From assembly GCA_964369475.1 (NCBI GenBank), contig CAYJFK010000009.1:1-53363 (forward strand): a stretch of 53,363 nt of DNA. Reading direction: 5' to 3'. Position numbers and translations under genes: made by a program. The stretch is from CAYJFK01 sp964369475. GTDB taxonomy: Bacteria; Bacillota; Clostridia; Oscillospirales; Feifaniaceae. Positions 7,278 to 16,182 of the stretch are shown one piece after another (position 1 is the stretch's first letter; every line of letters starts with the position of its first letter). The notes below the pieces were generated by a model, which searched no databases, was not told the DNA's origin, and saw only the letters and a list, made by a program, of their open reading frames with translations.

Positions 7278-9155
7278 ATGTTTAAGAAACACGCAAAACT
7301 ATTTGCACTAATGATGGCGATGGCAATGATGCTTGCAGTATTTGCAGGCTGTGCGCCCGCATCGACAGACGAAGAACCCCCCGCAGATGAGGGCGGCGAA
7401 GTTGTAGAGGCCATGCTAACAGATGGTACATATTCTGCCACAAGCATGGGTCAGCACGAGATGACGGTTAGCGTAACTATCACAGAGGGCAAGATTGCCG
7501 ACATTACGCTTGACCACAGCGAGACAGACGGTATAGGAACACCTGCAATCGAGCTCGTTCCTGCCGACATCATTGAAGTTCAAGGACTTGGTGTCGACAT
7601 TATAGGCGGCGCAACGCTTACAAGTAATGCTATTATCGAAGGTGTTACAGACTGCCTAAAGCAAGCGGGTGCGACAGACGAGTACATTACAGAGCTTAAA
7701 GCTATTAAGAGCCTTGAAGAAGAACAAGCCGCAGACGAAGCACATACAGCAGACGTTGTTGTTATAGGTGCAGGCGGCGCAGGCATGGCGGCTGCAGTTA
7801 CAGCTAACCAAGCAGGCAAGACAGTTATCGTTTTAGAGAAGCTAATCAAAATGGGCGGAAACACTGCTCTTGCAGGTGGTGCCTTCAACGCTGTTGACGA
7901 TGGAAGCGAAACAGCTCTAAAGAATGAAGATAGCGTAGCACTTCACTACCAGCAGACATTCGAGGGTGGAGACGAAATGGGCAACCCAGAGCTTGTACAG
8001 AAGCTTGTCGGCGAGGCATGGGACGCTGTTGAGTGGGTACAGAGCCTTGGAATGCAGTTCGAAGAAGGCACATTTACAGTGCTTGGCGGACTATGGCAGA
8101 GAGCTCATAAGCCTGTCGAGCCCGAGGGCACAGGTTTCTTTAAGACATATCAGAGCTACATGGACGAAAATGACGGCATCACAATGATGTACGAGACAAC
8201 AGCAGACAGCTTTATTGTTGAGGACGGCGTTGTTGTTGGCGTTAACGCAACAGGCAAGACAGGCAATGCGGTTACAGTAACAGCTACAAACGGTGTTGTT
8301 CTTGCAACGGGCGGTTTTGGCCAGAATATCGAAATGAGAGAAGAAGCAAACGACATTACAAACCTATGGCCGACACTTGATGCTAACGTAAAGAGCACAA
8401 ACACATCGGGCATCACGGGTGATGGTATCATCATGGCAGAGGAAATCGGCGCAAACCTTGTAGGCATGGGCTACATTCAGCTCCTACCGCTTGGCGATCC
8501 TAACACAGGTAGCCTTTCGGGCAACATCGAGCACGGTGTTGAGTCGAGAATATTCATCAACCTAAACGGCGAGCGCTTCACAGACGAGGGCGGCAGACGT
8601 GACGAGATGACAAAGGCGCTTCTATCGCAACCCGAGAGCACAATGTATGTTGTTATGGATAGCGACGAGTACCCAACAGGCGATGAGAAGAACAACTTTA
8701 ACGAAACAGCAAACGACCTCGTTGCAGCAGGCAGAGCATACAAGGCAGATACACTTGAAGAGCTTGCAGAGATGATGGGTGTTCCCGCTGAAAACCTCGT
8801 TGCAGCTGTTGAAGATTACAACAAGTACTGCCTTGGCGGCGAGCTATTCGGCGAGTCTGACAGCTTTGGAAGAACACTCTTTGTTGATTCGGACGAAGTA
8901 AACAACGGCATAAACAACGGCCCTTACTACGCAGCGGCTCGTGTGCCCACAGTTCACCACACAATGGGCGGTGTTGAGATCAATATCAACACAGAGGTTC
9001 TAAACACAGAGGGCGAAGTTATCCCCGGCCTATTTGCAGCAGGCGAAGTAACAGGCGGCATCCACGGTGCAAACCGTCTTGGCGGAAACGCACTTACAGA
9101 TACACTTGTATTCGGCAGAACAGCAGGCACAAACGCTTCGGCATTTACGAAGTAG
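7278..9155 (+). CDS. Exported FMN/FAD reductase lipoprotein (fumarate/urocanate reductase-like flavoprotein)
   Basis: 625 residues from ATG 7278, chosen because TGAGGAG (7264-7270) precedes it; the upstream GTG at 7263 overlaps that site. A lipoprotein signal ends at LAVFAGC (Cys25). An FMN-binding domain (about 55-135) carries GGATLTS, the Thr type to which ApbE-like transferases attach FMN covalently. A FAD_binding_2 domain follows: VVVIGAGGAGMAAAVTA, GGNTALAGGAFN, and C-terminal HTMGGVEI plus GLFAAGEVTGGIHGANRLGGNAL. Family members reduce small organic acceptors (fumarate, urocanate, other enoates) outside the membrane in anaerobic respiration. The substrate cannot be read from the sequence. 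It is monocistronic with its own promoter, operator and terminator. Confidence 0.9.
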   Translation: MFKKHAKLFALMMAMAMMLAVFAGCAPASTDEEPPADEGGEVVEAMLTDGTYSATSMGQHEMTVSVTITEGKIADITLDHSETDGIGTPAIELVPADIIEVQGLGVDIIGGATLTSNAIIEGVTDCLKQAGATDEYITELKAIKSLEEEQAADEAHTADVVVIGAGGAGMAAAVTANQAGKTVIVLEKLIKMGGNTALAGGAFNAVDDGSETALKNEDSVALHYQQTFEGGDEMGNPELVQKLVGEAWDAVEWVQSLGMQFEEGTFTVLGGLWQRAHKPVEPEGTGFFKTYQSYMDENDGITMMYETTADSFIVEDGVVVGVNATGKTGNAVTVTATNGVVLATGGFGQNIEMREEANDITNLWPTLDANVKSTNTSGITGDGIIMAEEIGANLVGMGYIQLLPLGDPNTGSLSGNIEHGVESRIFINLNGERFTDEGGRRDEMTKALLSQPESTMYVVMDSDEYPTGDEKNNFNETANDLVAAGRAYKADTLEELAEMMGVPAENLVAAVEDYNKYCLGGELFGESDSFGRTLFVDSDEVNNGINNGPYYAAARVPTVHHTMGGVEININTEVLNTEGEVIPGLFAAGEVTGGIHGANRLGGNALTDTLVFGRTAGTNASAFTK

Positions 9156-9165
9156 GAATAAAATG

Positions 9166-9195
9166 AAAGGCGGCTCGTACGAGCCGCCTTTTGTG
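9166..9195 (+). terminator. Intrinsic terminator of the flavoprotein gene
   Basis: AAAGGCGGCTC / GAGCCGCCTTTT with a GTAC loop, 10 nt after the stop codon. The dyad is nearly perfect and the T-run is short. Confidence 0.8.
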
Positions 9196-10147
9196 TTACG
9201 AAAAAAGTATATTTAAGTGGATTGCAGTGGGAGATAGCAATCTTGCAAGGCGTGCTTGGCGCGGCGAGGTGTTTGTGATTGGCAGTACAGGGGATGTTTT
9301 GCAAGGGCTTGGAGCTATTGAGAGCGATATTTACCTAAATGGCGACAAGATAAAAATAATATTGAAAGATCATCCCGAAATGACAATTGAGGAGATAAAG
9401 AAGATCCCCGAGATACTTGATAACCCTGCGCTTGTATTAAAGAGCAGAGGCTCAAACAACAGAGGGCAAAACACAAGGCTTGCTGTGCTTGGAAGCGCAA
9501 AGGCTCAAAACAATGAGTATATTTTGGTAGCGTTTGATTTAAGGCCTAACGAAAAAGGCTTTATCATAAATGATATGCAAAAGGTAAGTAGTGCATACGG
9601 AAAAGATAATTTGGCAGGGCTTTTGACAAAAAGCGAAATTTTGTACTATACGCAAAAAAAAGCTACTTCGATTCTTCACGCAGTGGGCTTACAATATCGT
9701 CCCACCGAATGGAATAAAAGCAACTTTTTAGGCAGTATAACATATGCAGGCGATATAGTCAATATAAAAGGTTTGCCATTTGATGAAGTTTTTGTTAATT
9801 CTGAAAGTGTGACTGATAGTTTTGACAGCGTTATATTTTCTATTAAGTATGATGTTGACAACAAACCATATGTTGAAATTGACAGAGATATTTTGCAGTG
9901 GGCTCCTATACATGTTTGGGTTGCCATAGTTAAAAGCAGTATAATAAATCTTTATCGTACTTCAATTGCAGAGTGTACACAAAAAACAGGAGAAGAACGT
10001 TATACTGCCAAAACACAAAATGAGTTAGGCTGTAGCTGTTCAACTCCTGTCAGTAATACTCTACCGCAGCAAAATGGAGATGTCAAGTTTTCGCTAAAAA
10101 CAATCTTAGCGTGGGATTATCGCAGGTATAGGGAGCGTTATTTCTGA
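9191..10147 (+). CDS. Truncated phage-type MuF C-terminal / PBECR-like nuclease-domain protein (remnant)
   Basis: Open frame of 318 residues with no ribosome site; the frame starts inside the preceding terminator. Residues about 25-160 resemble the C-terminal toxin-like domain of phage MuF/polyvalent proteins: GDVLQGLGA, an HPEMTIEEIKKIPEILDNP-type helix, LVLKSR, then ILVAFDLRP and SAYGKDN. Near the end is DVKFSLK, a tail I associate with such proteins. The sequence is AT-richer than its neighbours and no other phage gene is present, which suggests a fragment left from a mobile element. An in-frame GTG at 9227 is possible but also lacks a ribosome site. The family call is from memory of its motifs. 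Confidence 0.5.
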   Translation: MCYEKSIFKWIAVGDSNLARRAWRGEVFVIGSTGDVLQGLGAIESDIYLNGDKIKIILKDHPEMTIEEIKKIPEILDNPALVLKSRGSNNRGQNTRLAVLGSAKAQNNEYILVAFDLRPNEKGFIINDMQKVSSAYGKDNLAGLLTKSEILYYTQKKATSILHAVGLQYRPTEWNKSNFLGSITYAGDIVNIKGLPFDEVFVNSESVTDSFDSVIFSIKYDVDNKPYVEIDRDILQWAPIHVWVAIVKSSIINLYRTSIAECTQKTGEERYTAKTQNELGCSCSTPVSNTLPQQNGDVKFSLKTILAWDYRRYRERYF

Positions 10148-10222
10148 TAGCGCTGTTAGGGGTGCGGACTAGTAAAAAACTTAAAATATAAATCTATTCA
10201 AAGCTTCATCTCCAATATTTCG

Positions 10223-10795
10223 TTACACGAGCGCTTTCAAAAAGAGCTTTATAAAAACCTCAGTCGTTTCGATCAAGTCAAAGTCGCCATTATTTTTTGT
10301 CCAATCGGTGGCGATACCCCTTATTGCCATTAGCGTTAGCTTTGCAAGCACTTCGGGAGGTTGGGTAGCATTAAAATGGCCCTTCTCGAGTCCTCGGCTG
10401 TACATTTCAAATATGGCTCTATAAAGAAGCCGGCCTTCGTAGACCTGCCCTTTAGAGCCGAGAGCGGCGGATATTTGCGATACAAAGCGGTAGTTGTCGA
10501 CCCCTGATTGCGCGCTTTTTCTGGCATACTCCACGCAACATAGCTCTACATTGGCGCTCTCGTCCTCTGTTAAAAATGGCAAAACGGTCTCCTCTATATG
10601 CCTGTCCATCATGGCAAATACAAGCACACTAATATCGACCTTGTTTGGGAAGTAGTGATAGAATGTGCCAGTTGAAATAGAGAGCTCTTTGCATATATCT
10701 CGAACGGTCAGTTTGTGAAAGGGGACAGTACGTGCCATAATATCTATTTTATCTAAATATTCTTGCCTCTTATCTAAGTGCTTTTGTGACGGCAT
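10223..10795 (-). CDS. TetR/AcrR-family transcriptional regulator
   Basis: 190 residues, typical for the family. The N-terminal HTH (about 12-58) reads TVRDICKELSISTGTFYHYFPNKVDI, the classic TetR pattern ending in the YxYFxxK recognition segment. The rest is helical and presumably binds a ligand and dimerises. The gene is preceded by a 17-bp dyad overlapping its promoter, consistent with autorepression. It is convergent with the flavoprotein/phage-remnant block; control of the flavoprotein is possible but only inferred. Confidence 0.9.
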   Translation of the reverse strand: MPSQKHLDKRQEYLDKIDIMARTVPFHKLTVRDICKELSISTGTFYHYFPNKVDISVLVFAMMDRHIEETVLPFLTEDESANVELCCVEYARKSAQSGVDNYRFVSQISAALGSKGQVYEGRLLYRAIFEMYSRGLEKGHFNATQPPEVLAKLTLMAIRGIATDWTKNNGDFDLIETTEVFIKLFLKALV

Positions 10796-10822
10796 GTTTC
10801 ACCTCTTTTTTTTAATGCTTAT

Positions 10823-10851
10823 ATTATAACATAAGATGTTATGGGAGTAAA
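10823..10851 (-). promoter_or_regulatory. tetR promoter with overlapping operator dyad
   Basis: The 17-bp dyad ATAACATAAGATGTTAT (10826-10842) lies over a minus-strand TATAAT (10823-10828) with a weak TTTACT 17 bp upstream. The location just before the TetR gene suggests autoregulation. Confidence 0.55.
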
Positions 10852-10870
10852 CATAGCATACAATAAAAAA

Positions 10871-11050
10871 CTGCACGGATAAAACTCGAGAATACAAGGC
10901 AAGCCCCCTTTTTTTAACTCAAAAAAAGAATAATGCGAGGGTCGGCGAGAGAGCACACCGAGATTGCCTGTCAACATGAACTCCCATCTTGAGAGCATAA
11001 AAGTGGGCTTGACTTGTTTGTCCAACTTTAAGAAGATTCTTTTTTCCAAA
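10871..11050 (+). repeat. Probable decayed copy of the terminator-associated element
   Basis: The segments align in order with the intact element: a left end like GGATAAAACTC, then AAGCCCC, CGGCGAGAG, GAACTCCC, GAG-GC-TAAAA, and a right hairpin with TTCTTTTTTCC. Many substitutions and small indels separate it from the intact copies. It sits directly beside the terminator hairpin of the BMP lipoprotein gene. The rest of 10796-11104 holds the tetR promoter and that terminator. Confidence 0.4.
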
Positions 11051-11054
11051 TTTA

Positions 11055-11095
11055 AAAGCTGTGGCAAAGGGTTAACCTTTACCACAGCTTTTAAA
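11055..11095 (-). terminator. Intrinsic terminator of the BMP lipoprotein gene
   Basis: Arms AAAAGCTGTGG and CCACAGCTTTT enclose an inner AAAGG..CCTTT pairing. It begins 10 nt after the stop codon on the minus strand. Confidence 0.8.
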
Positions 11096-11104
11096 AAATA
11101 CTTA

Positions 11105-12235
11105 CTATTTAATTGCAACAGCATCAACCATTGCGTTGTAATCGTCTATCGACAGGCCAAAGGCTGTGCCAACTTCGATTTCGCCCGATTGAATCTTTGC
11201 CGAGATGTCGGCTATCGTTGCCTTAACATCGTCAGGCACGCCTGCTTGGTAGTACTCGTTGTCTGCAATTGCTATTGTCTCTTCTGCAAGTCCAACATAG
11301 TCTGTCACACCGTAATCAAGCTCGCCGTTCATGTAGTCGGTTACAGCTTGGAATAGGGAGTTGTCTACACGCTTTAGCATGGAAGTAAGTGTAATTTCAG
11401 CCTTGTTTACTTCGTCGTTGCCTGCAAATAGCATAGCCTGATCGGAGTCAACGCCTAAGCAGTATAGGCCGGCATCCTTGCCGCCAAGCTCGATTGCCGC
11501 TTCAAACATGCCCATGCCGGCAGAACCTGCAGCACCGTACATCACATCAATGCCTTGGCCGTACTGTGCAAGAGAAAGCTCCTTGCCCGTAGCAGGGTCG
11601 GAGAAGTTACCTACATAGGAAACGGCAATTTCAACATCGGGGTTGACATATTGTGCACCCTCAACGTAACCTACAAGGAAGTCCTTTATAACATCGTTGT
11701 CGATTCCGCCAAGGAATCCAAGCTTGCCCGACTCTGTCATGCTGGCTGCAAGTGCGCCGACAAGGAAAGAACCTTCGTTTTGCTTGTACTCGATGCAGTG
11801 AACATTGTTGTAATCGCCGCCGTCCCAGTTAACCGAGGAGTCGTAGATAATAAATGTAATGTCGGGATATAGATCTGCAATCGACTGGATGTGCTCGACT
11901 ACCTGCCATGTGCCTGCGATAATAATATCGTAGCCCTCGTCGGCAGCATCAAGAATGGAGGGGTACCACTTTGTGTTGTCGTAGCCCATTTCGATGTTTG
12001 TAACTTCAACACTGTCGCCATACTCAGCTTCGACCATGTCCATACCGGCCTTTGCAGAGTCAAAGAAGGAAAGGTCGCCAAAGTTTCCGTTAACAAGGTT
12101 TACAATGCGAACAGGATCTGCGGCACCCTCGTCTCCGCCTGTGTCACCATCTGCCGGTGCATCTTCCGACTGTGAACAGGCAACAAGAGCAAAGACAAGT
12201 GCAAGGCTTAGCATAAGTAAAATCAGTTTCTTCAT
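11105..12235 (-). CDS. BMP/PnrA-family substrate-binding lipoprotein
   Basis: 376 residues from the ATG at 12235, supported by AAAAGGAGA 8 nt upstream; an upstream in-frame start at 12277 lacks one. A lipoprotein signal ends LVFALVAC (Cys20), followed by an acidic linker. The mature part has the periplasmic-binding fold of the basic membrane protein family: FGDLSFFDSAKAGMD, DIIIAGTWQ, EGSFLVGALAA, KLGFLGGID, and DVMYGAAGSAGMGMFEAA. Relatives bind purine nucleosides or autoinducer-like ligands for an ABC importer. No permease or ATPase gene is adjacent, so partner and ligand are unknown. Confidence 0.9.
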   Translation of the reverse strand: MKKLILLMLSLALVFALVACSQSEDAPADGDTGGDEGAADPVRIVNLVNGNFGDLSFFDSAKAGMDMVEAEYGDSVEVTNIEMGYDNTKWYPSILDAADEGYDIIIAGTWQVVEHIQSIADLYPDITFIIYDSSVNWDGGDYNNVHCIEYKQNEGSFLVGALAASMTESGKLGFLGGIDNDVIKDFLVGYVEGAQYVNPDVEIAVSYVGNFSDPATGKELSLAQYGQGIDVMYGAAGSAGMGMFEAAIELGGKDAGLYCLGVDSDQAMLFAGNDEVNKAEITLTSMLKRVDNSLFQAVTDYMNGELDYGVTDYVGLAEETIAIADNEYYQAGVPDDVKATIADISAKIQSGEIEVGTAFGLSIDDYNAMVDAVAIK

Positions 12236-12548
12236 AAAATAATCTCCTTTTAAAATATTGCAACACCGATTTGTCAAAATTCTACCACAAACGGTATTAT
12301 ATACATTTTACATGTATCAAACATTTTTTTCAAGTAGACAAGCGATATATCGTGACTTTACACAAAATTAACTATTTGAATTGTTTAATATAACAATAAA
12401 TTTGCCAAATCTAATGGGCAATTAACGAGTGTAGCAAAAAAATGTTAAACAAAATGAATATTAAACTGCATTATTGCAAGAAAATTAACAATCATTAATT
12501 TTATTCACATTAGGCATGTCCGACACTTTTTTATAATATATATAAAAA
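12236..12548. other. AT-rich intergenic region, no gene seen
   Basis: Contains the upstream region of the BMP gene. On the minus strand, TTGAAA-17-TAAAAT ending near 12312 is a plausible promoter. I see no riboswitch fold and no ORF with a ribosome site. Confidence 0.4.
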
Positions 12549-12580
12549 CACCTTGCCGACGATTCTTCGTGGCAAGGCGA
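12549..12580 (-). terminator. Intrinsic terminator of abrB-like gene
   Basis: CCTTGCC..ACGA / TCGT.GGCAAGG stem, followed on the minus strand by TGTTTTTATAT. It lies 23 nt after the stop codon. Confidence 0.7.
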
Positions 12581-12603
12581 AAGCATATATAAATTATCCG
12601 TAT

Positions 12604-12873
12604 TTAAAGTCCGACTATATCGGGCTCGTTATTATCTTTTGAAATTTCATCTTTACAGGCGGCACAAATTGTTTGTCCCTTAAAGTCTACAAGACTGTCA
12701 AGGCTGCCGCAAAACACGCATGTTTTATTGTGCTTGGCAATAGTTATGTTACTACCGTTAAGCGTTAGCGAAACATAGTCTCTGGGCTCTACTCCAAGTG
12801 CTCTGCGCTGGTCTATGGGAAGGACTATTCTTCCAAGCTCGTCAATACGTCTGACTACTGTTGCATTGTTCAT
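12604..12873 (-). CDS. AbrB-family transition-state regulator
   Basis: 89 residues. The N-terminal swapped-hairpin DNA-binding domain matches AbrB/SpoVT: VVRRIDELGRIVLPIDQRRALGV (about 6-28). The C-terminal half carries CVFCG and ICAACK, a four-cysteine set that may bind zinc; the B. subtilis protein lacks this. AAAGGGG precedes the ATG. In Firmicutes such proteins repress stationary-phase and sporulation genes. It is divergent from the large secreted amidase, which could be a target. Confidence 0.9.
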   Translation of the reverse strand: MNNATVVRRIDELGRIVLPIDQRRALGVEPRDYVSLTLNGSNITIAKHNKTCVFCGSLDSLVDFKGQTICAACKDEISKDNNEPDIVGL

Positions 12874-13196
12874 TTTGCAACCCCTTTCGATGTTTTTTTA
12901 TGAGAAAATATATATGTAATCCCCATTTGCCAATATTTTACAATAGGCAATGAAAAATGTCAAGTATTTACAGGGAAATAAATTTGGAAATTTTTGTTAA
13001 TTTTTAGGAAAGCGTACACAGTACTGACACAGTTAGATGATTATCGAAATTTACAGTCGTTTTTTAGCAAATTTCCCATTGCTATAAGGGGTAATTTATG
13101 TTAACATATAAAGTGTTGGTAGAGAGTGCTTACTTAGTGTGAACATATACATTTTATTGATAATTAATTTTATATAACGAAAGAGGGAAAAGGATT
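12874..13196. other. Divergent intergenic region
   Basis: 323 AT-rich bases between the AbrB-like gene and the secreted amidase. The only clear signals are the ribosome sites at either end. No convincing consensus promoter or RNA structure was found. Confidence 0.3.
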
Positions 13197-16151
13197 GTGA
13201 AAAAGGTTTTTATTTTGGTAATGGCAATGGTAATTGCCATGCTATCTATGCTACATGGCTCCGCTGCAAACGTAGCAACAGAGGAGATGCGAGCTGTATG
13301 GGTAGCGACTGTATATTCAATAGATTTTCCGCATGAAGATGGCGAGACAGCTCAAAAGGAAGAGATTCGCTCTATTTTAAATACAACAAAAGAGGCAGGA
13401 CTAAACACGGTCTTCTTCCAAGTCAGACCGACAGGCGATGCCTATTATCAATCTGATATATTTCCGTGGGCAGAGTCGCTAACCGGAACGGCAGGAAAAG
13501 ATCCGGGCTGGGATCCGCTTGCTTACATGATAGAGGAGGGTAGCAAGCTCGGTATAGAAATACATGCTTGGATAAATCCCTACCGCCTAACACAAGGAAC
13601 AACGGGCGAACCCAACAACAAAGTTACAGATCTGCCCGAAGGCCACCCCGTGCGTGATAATCCCTCGATGGCTGTATCCTACGACGATGGAAAATTATAC
13701 CTCGATCCGGGCGACCCCGATGCTGTCGAGCTCGTAGTTGCAGGCGTGCGTGAGATTGTGGAGAACTACGATGTAGCGGGTATACATTTCGACGACTACT
13801 TCTATCCGTCGCCCTCCGTTTCTAAGGATGGCAAGACATACACAGCGGTATTTGACGATGCCGACACATATGCGCTCTACGGCGGAAATATGGGACTTGC
13901 CGATTGGCGCCGTTCCAACACGACAGCACTTGTTGAAGAAGTTTACGACACAGTTAAGTCGATAGACCCAAATTGCGACTTTGGCATATCGCCCTCGGGT
14001 ATCTGGAGGAATGAAAAGAACGATCCGCTCGGCTCTGATACAAACGGATTTGAGAGTCACACGGCAATATATGCCGATACGAGAGGTTGGGTCAAGGCTG
14101 AAATCATAGACTATATCTGCCCACAGATATACTGGCCCTTCGGCTACTCTGCGGCAGACTATGAAACACTTGTTAGATGGTGGAGCGATGTTTGCAGTGG
14201 CACAGATGTAGATTTGGTCATAGGTCATGCCGCATACAAGGTTGGATCCTCCTCGCCATCCGACTGGCTTGATAAGTGGGAGATCGCACGTCAGGTCGAG
14301 TTTAATCGAGAGCTTGGGACGGTTTACGGAAGTGCATTTTACGGCCTTTCGAAAATTCAGTCCAACACACTCGATTTAAAGACAACCCTTGCAACACTAT
14401 TCGAAGGTGCACCAAACAGCTCGGGTTCTGACAGCACACCAACTACGCCAACTACGCCCACAACGCCACCGACAACCTCGGCAGGCGATACACAAAAGGC
14501 AGAAGATCTTGTTATAGCATATCCCTACTCGGGGGCAGATATTTCTTCCTCTAAGTCCTATATTATAGGTGCAGGCGATCCTGCCTACCCAATTGTAGTA
14601 AACGGAAACGAGATAGCTCGAACAGAGTCGGGTTACTTTGCGATGTATGTCGACCTCGACTACGGTACAAATACCTTTGTTTTCGAGCACAAGGGCGAGA
14701 CACGCAACTACACAATAAACCGCCCCTCGGGTGGTGGTGGCACTACAACACCTCCATATGTAATGGAAACAGCAGGCTTTAGATCGGGCTCGCTATGGCC
14801 GAGCAGCGATGGAAGATATGCCCCCGGTGAGACATTTACGCTATCTTGTACAGCCCCTTCGGGAGTTTCTGTAACGGCAACTCACGACGGCACTGTATAT
14901 CAGCTTACAGAGGGCGAGCGTGTTTCGAGTGAAGGCATTCCGAGCAGCAAGTACAGCGTAAATGTAACAATGACAGAGAGAGAGGGCGCAGGCCTTATAA
15001 ACACAGGTGTTGTTACATATAAGTTTACATATGGGGGCAAGACATACACTTCGGACTCTGATGCCGTAGTTTACTGCTACATGTTAGACCCAACCCTAAC
15101 GGCGAGCATACTAAACGAAGCTACAATAATGCGTGTTTCCAACTCCTCCTCGGCAGACAGGATAACACCTATGTACATCGGTGCTACCGACTATGTAGTT
15201 TGGGAGACACCTTCCTACTATCAACTTAGATACGGCGGATGGACGCTAAAGGAAAATGTAACGACGAGCAATCAAACACTGCCTGCAAACTTTGTAACGG
15301 CTATGAATGTCTTTACCTCTCCAACAAAGACGACGGTAAGATGGAAGGTGCCTTATTTCCCTGCATATCAAACGGTAGAAGGCGACACATTCTTCGAGAT
15401 AACACTTCACAACACCTCGGGTAAAACGGTGCTTCCCTTGCCCGAAAACCCCCTGTTCTCGCTTGTCTCGGTTAGGACTTCCGGCACATCCTCGGTATAC
15501 ACATTCGAAACAAAGAGAGAGGGCGGAATATACGGCTATAAGATTAGCTATGTAGACGGCTACTTGACAATAGCATTCGACAATCCCCCAACAGCAGGCG
15601 CTACTATACTAATAGACGCAGGCCACGGCGGTTCAGACCCAGGTGCAACAGGCCCTCTCGGGTCGACGGGTGATATGGAGGCACAGCTAAATCTTCGTGT
15701 TTCTCAGGCGGTAAGAGACAAGCTTGAAGCTCTTGGCTTTAATGTAATAATGACGAGAGACGGCGAAGAGAGCATAACTCTTGTAGAGCGTGCCACCATG
15801 ATTAGAGAGCACGACCCTGCGCTCGCCATATCAATTCACCACAACTCGCTTGGGGCATCTTCTGATATTTCGAAATACTTCGGAGTTATAACATTCTACA
15901 CCGAAAATCAGTCAAAGCGCTTTGCCGAGGTGATGCAGGCAGAACTATCGGAGACCGTTGGCTACGAGAAGACAACAGACTACCGCAACATGGCACTTGC
16001 GGTCGGCCGCATACAAGAATGCCCATCGATACTTCTTGAAATGGGTTATATATCAAACCCCTATAACTATGAAAAACTATCCTCGCAAACATATATCGAG
16101 GTAGAGGCACAGGGCATTGTAAACGGCATTTTGGCATTTATTAACTCCTAA
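13197..16151 (+). CDS. Secreted GHL10-type glycosidase / N-acetylmuramoyl-L-alanine amidase fusion
   Basis: 984 residues from GTG 13197, after AGAGGG and AAAGGA. A signal peptide probably ends at HGSAA. The GHL10/DUF187 domain (about 30-400) shows MRAVWVATVYSIDFP, HAWINPYR and GIHFDDYFYP. A Thr/Pro linker (about 415-435) and several beta-rich modules (about 445-800) follow. The C-terminal Amidase_3 domain (about 803-984) starts ILIDAGHGGSDPGATG, with a zinc-site Glu near EAQLN, SIHHNS (about 877) and the catalytic Glu in LLEMGY (about 946). One polypeptide thus appears able to bind or cut both glycan and peptide parts of peptidoglycan. It is monocistronic. Confidence 0.9.
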   Translation: MKKVFILVMAMVIAMLSMLHGSAANVATEEMRAVWVATVYSIDFPHEDGETAQKEEIRSILNTTKEAGLNTVFFQVRPTGDAYYQSDIFPWAESLTGTAGKDPGWDPLAYMIEEGSKLGIEIHAWINPYRLTQGTTGEPNNKVTDLPEGHPVRDNPSMAVSYDDGKLYLDPGDPDAVELVVAGVREIVENYDVAGIHFDDYFYPSPSVSKDGKTYTAVFDDADTYALYGGNMGLADWRRSNTTALVEEVYDTVKSIDPNCDFGISPSGIWRNEKNDPLGSDTNGFESHTAIYADTRGWVKAEIIDYICPQIYWPFGYSAADYETLVRWWSDVCSGTDVDLVIGHAAYKVGSSSPSDWLDKWEIARQVEFNRELGTVYGSAFYGLSKIQSNTLDLKTTLATLFEGAPNSSGSDSTPTTPTTPTTPPTTSAGDTQKAEDLVIAYPYSGADISSSKSYIIGAGDPAYPIVVNGNEIARTESGYFAMYVDLDYGTNTFVFEHKGETRNYTINRPSGGGGTTTPPYVMETAGFRSGSLWPSSDGRYAPGETFTLSCTAPSGVSVTATHDGTVYQLTEGERVSSEGIPSSKYSVNVTMTEREGAGLINTGVVTYKFTYGGKTYTSDSDAVVYCYMLDPTLTASILNEATIMRVSNSSSADRITPMYIGATDYVVWETPSYYQLRYGGWTLKENVTTSNQTLPANFVTAMNVFTSPTKTTVRWKVPYFPAYQTVEGDTFFEITLHNTSGKTVLPLPENPLFSLVSVRTSGTSSVYTFETKREGGIYGYKISYVDGYLTIAFDNPPTAGATILIDAGHGGSDPGATGPLGSTGDMEAQLNLRVSQAVRDKLEALGFNVIMTRDGEESITLVERATMIREHDPALAISIHHNSLGASSDISKYFGVITFYTENQSKRFAEVMQAELSETVGYEKTTDYRNMALAVGRIQECPSILLEMGYISNPYNYEKLSSQTYIEVEAQGIVNGILAFINS

Positions 16152-16157
16152 TATAAA

Positions 16158-16182
16158 AATGGTCGCCAATACGGCGGCCATT
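16158..16182 (+). repeat. Left copy of a duplicated terminator hairpin
   Basis: A 25-bp dyad (AATGGTCGCC / GGCGGCCATT) identical to 16344-16368. This copy lacks a T-run because the MITE-like element starts at the next base. It lies 7 nt after the amidase stop codon. Confidence 0.9.

Noticed and set aside
10819..11127. 102-codon minus-strand ORF between tetR and the BMP gene
   Set aside because: It covers a terminator and the decayed repeat and has no ribosome site.
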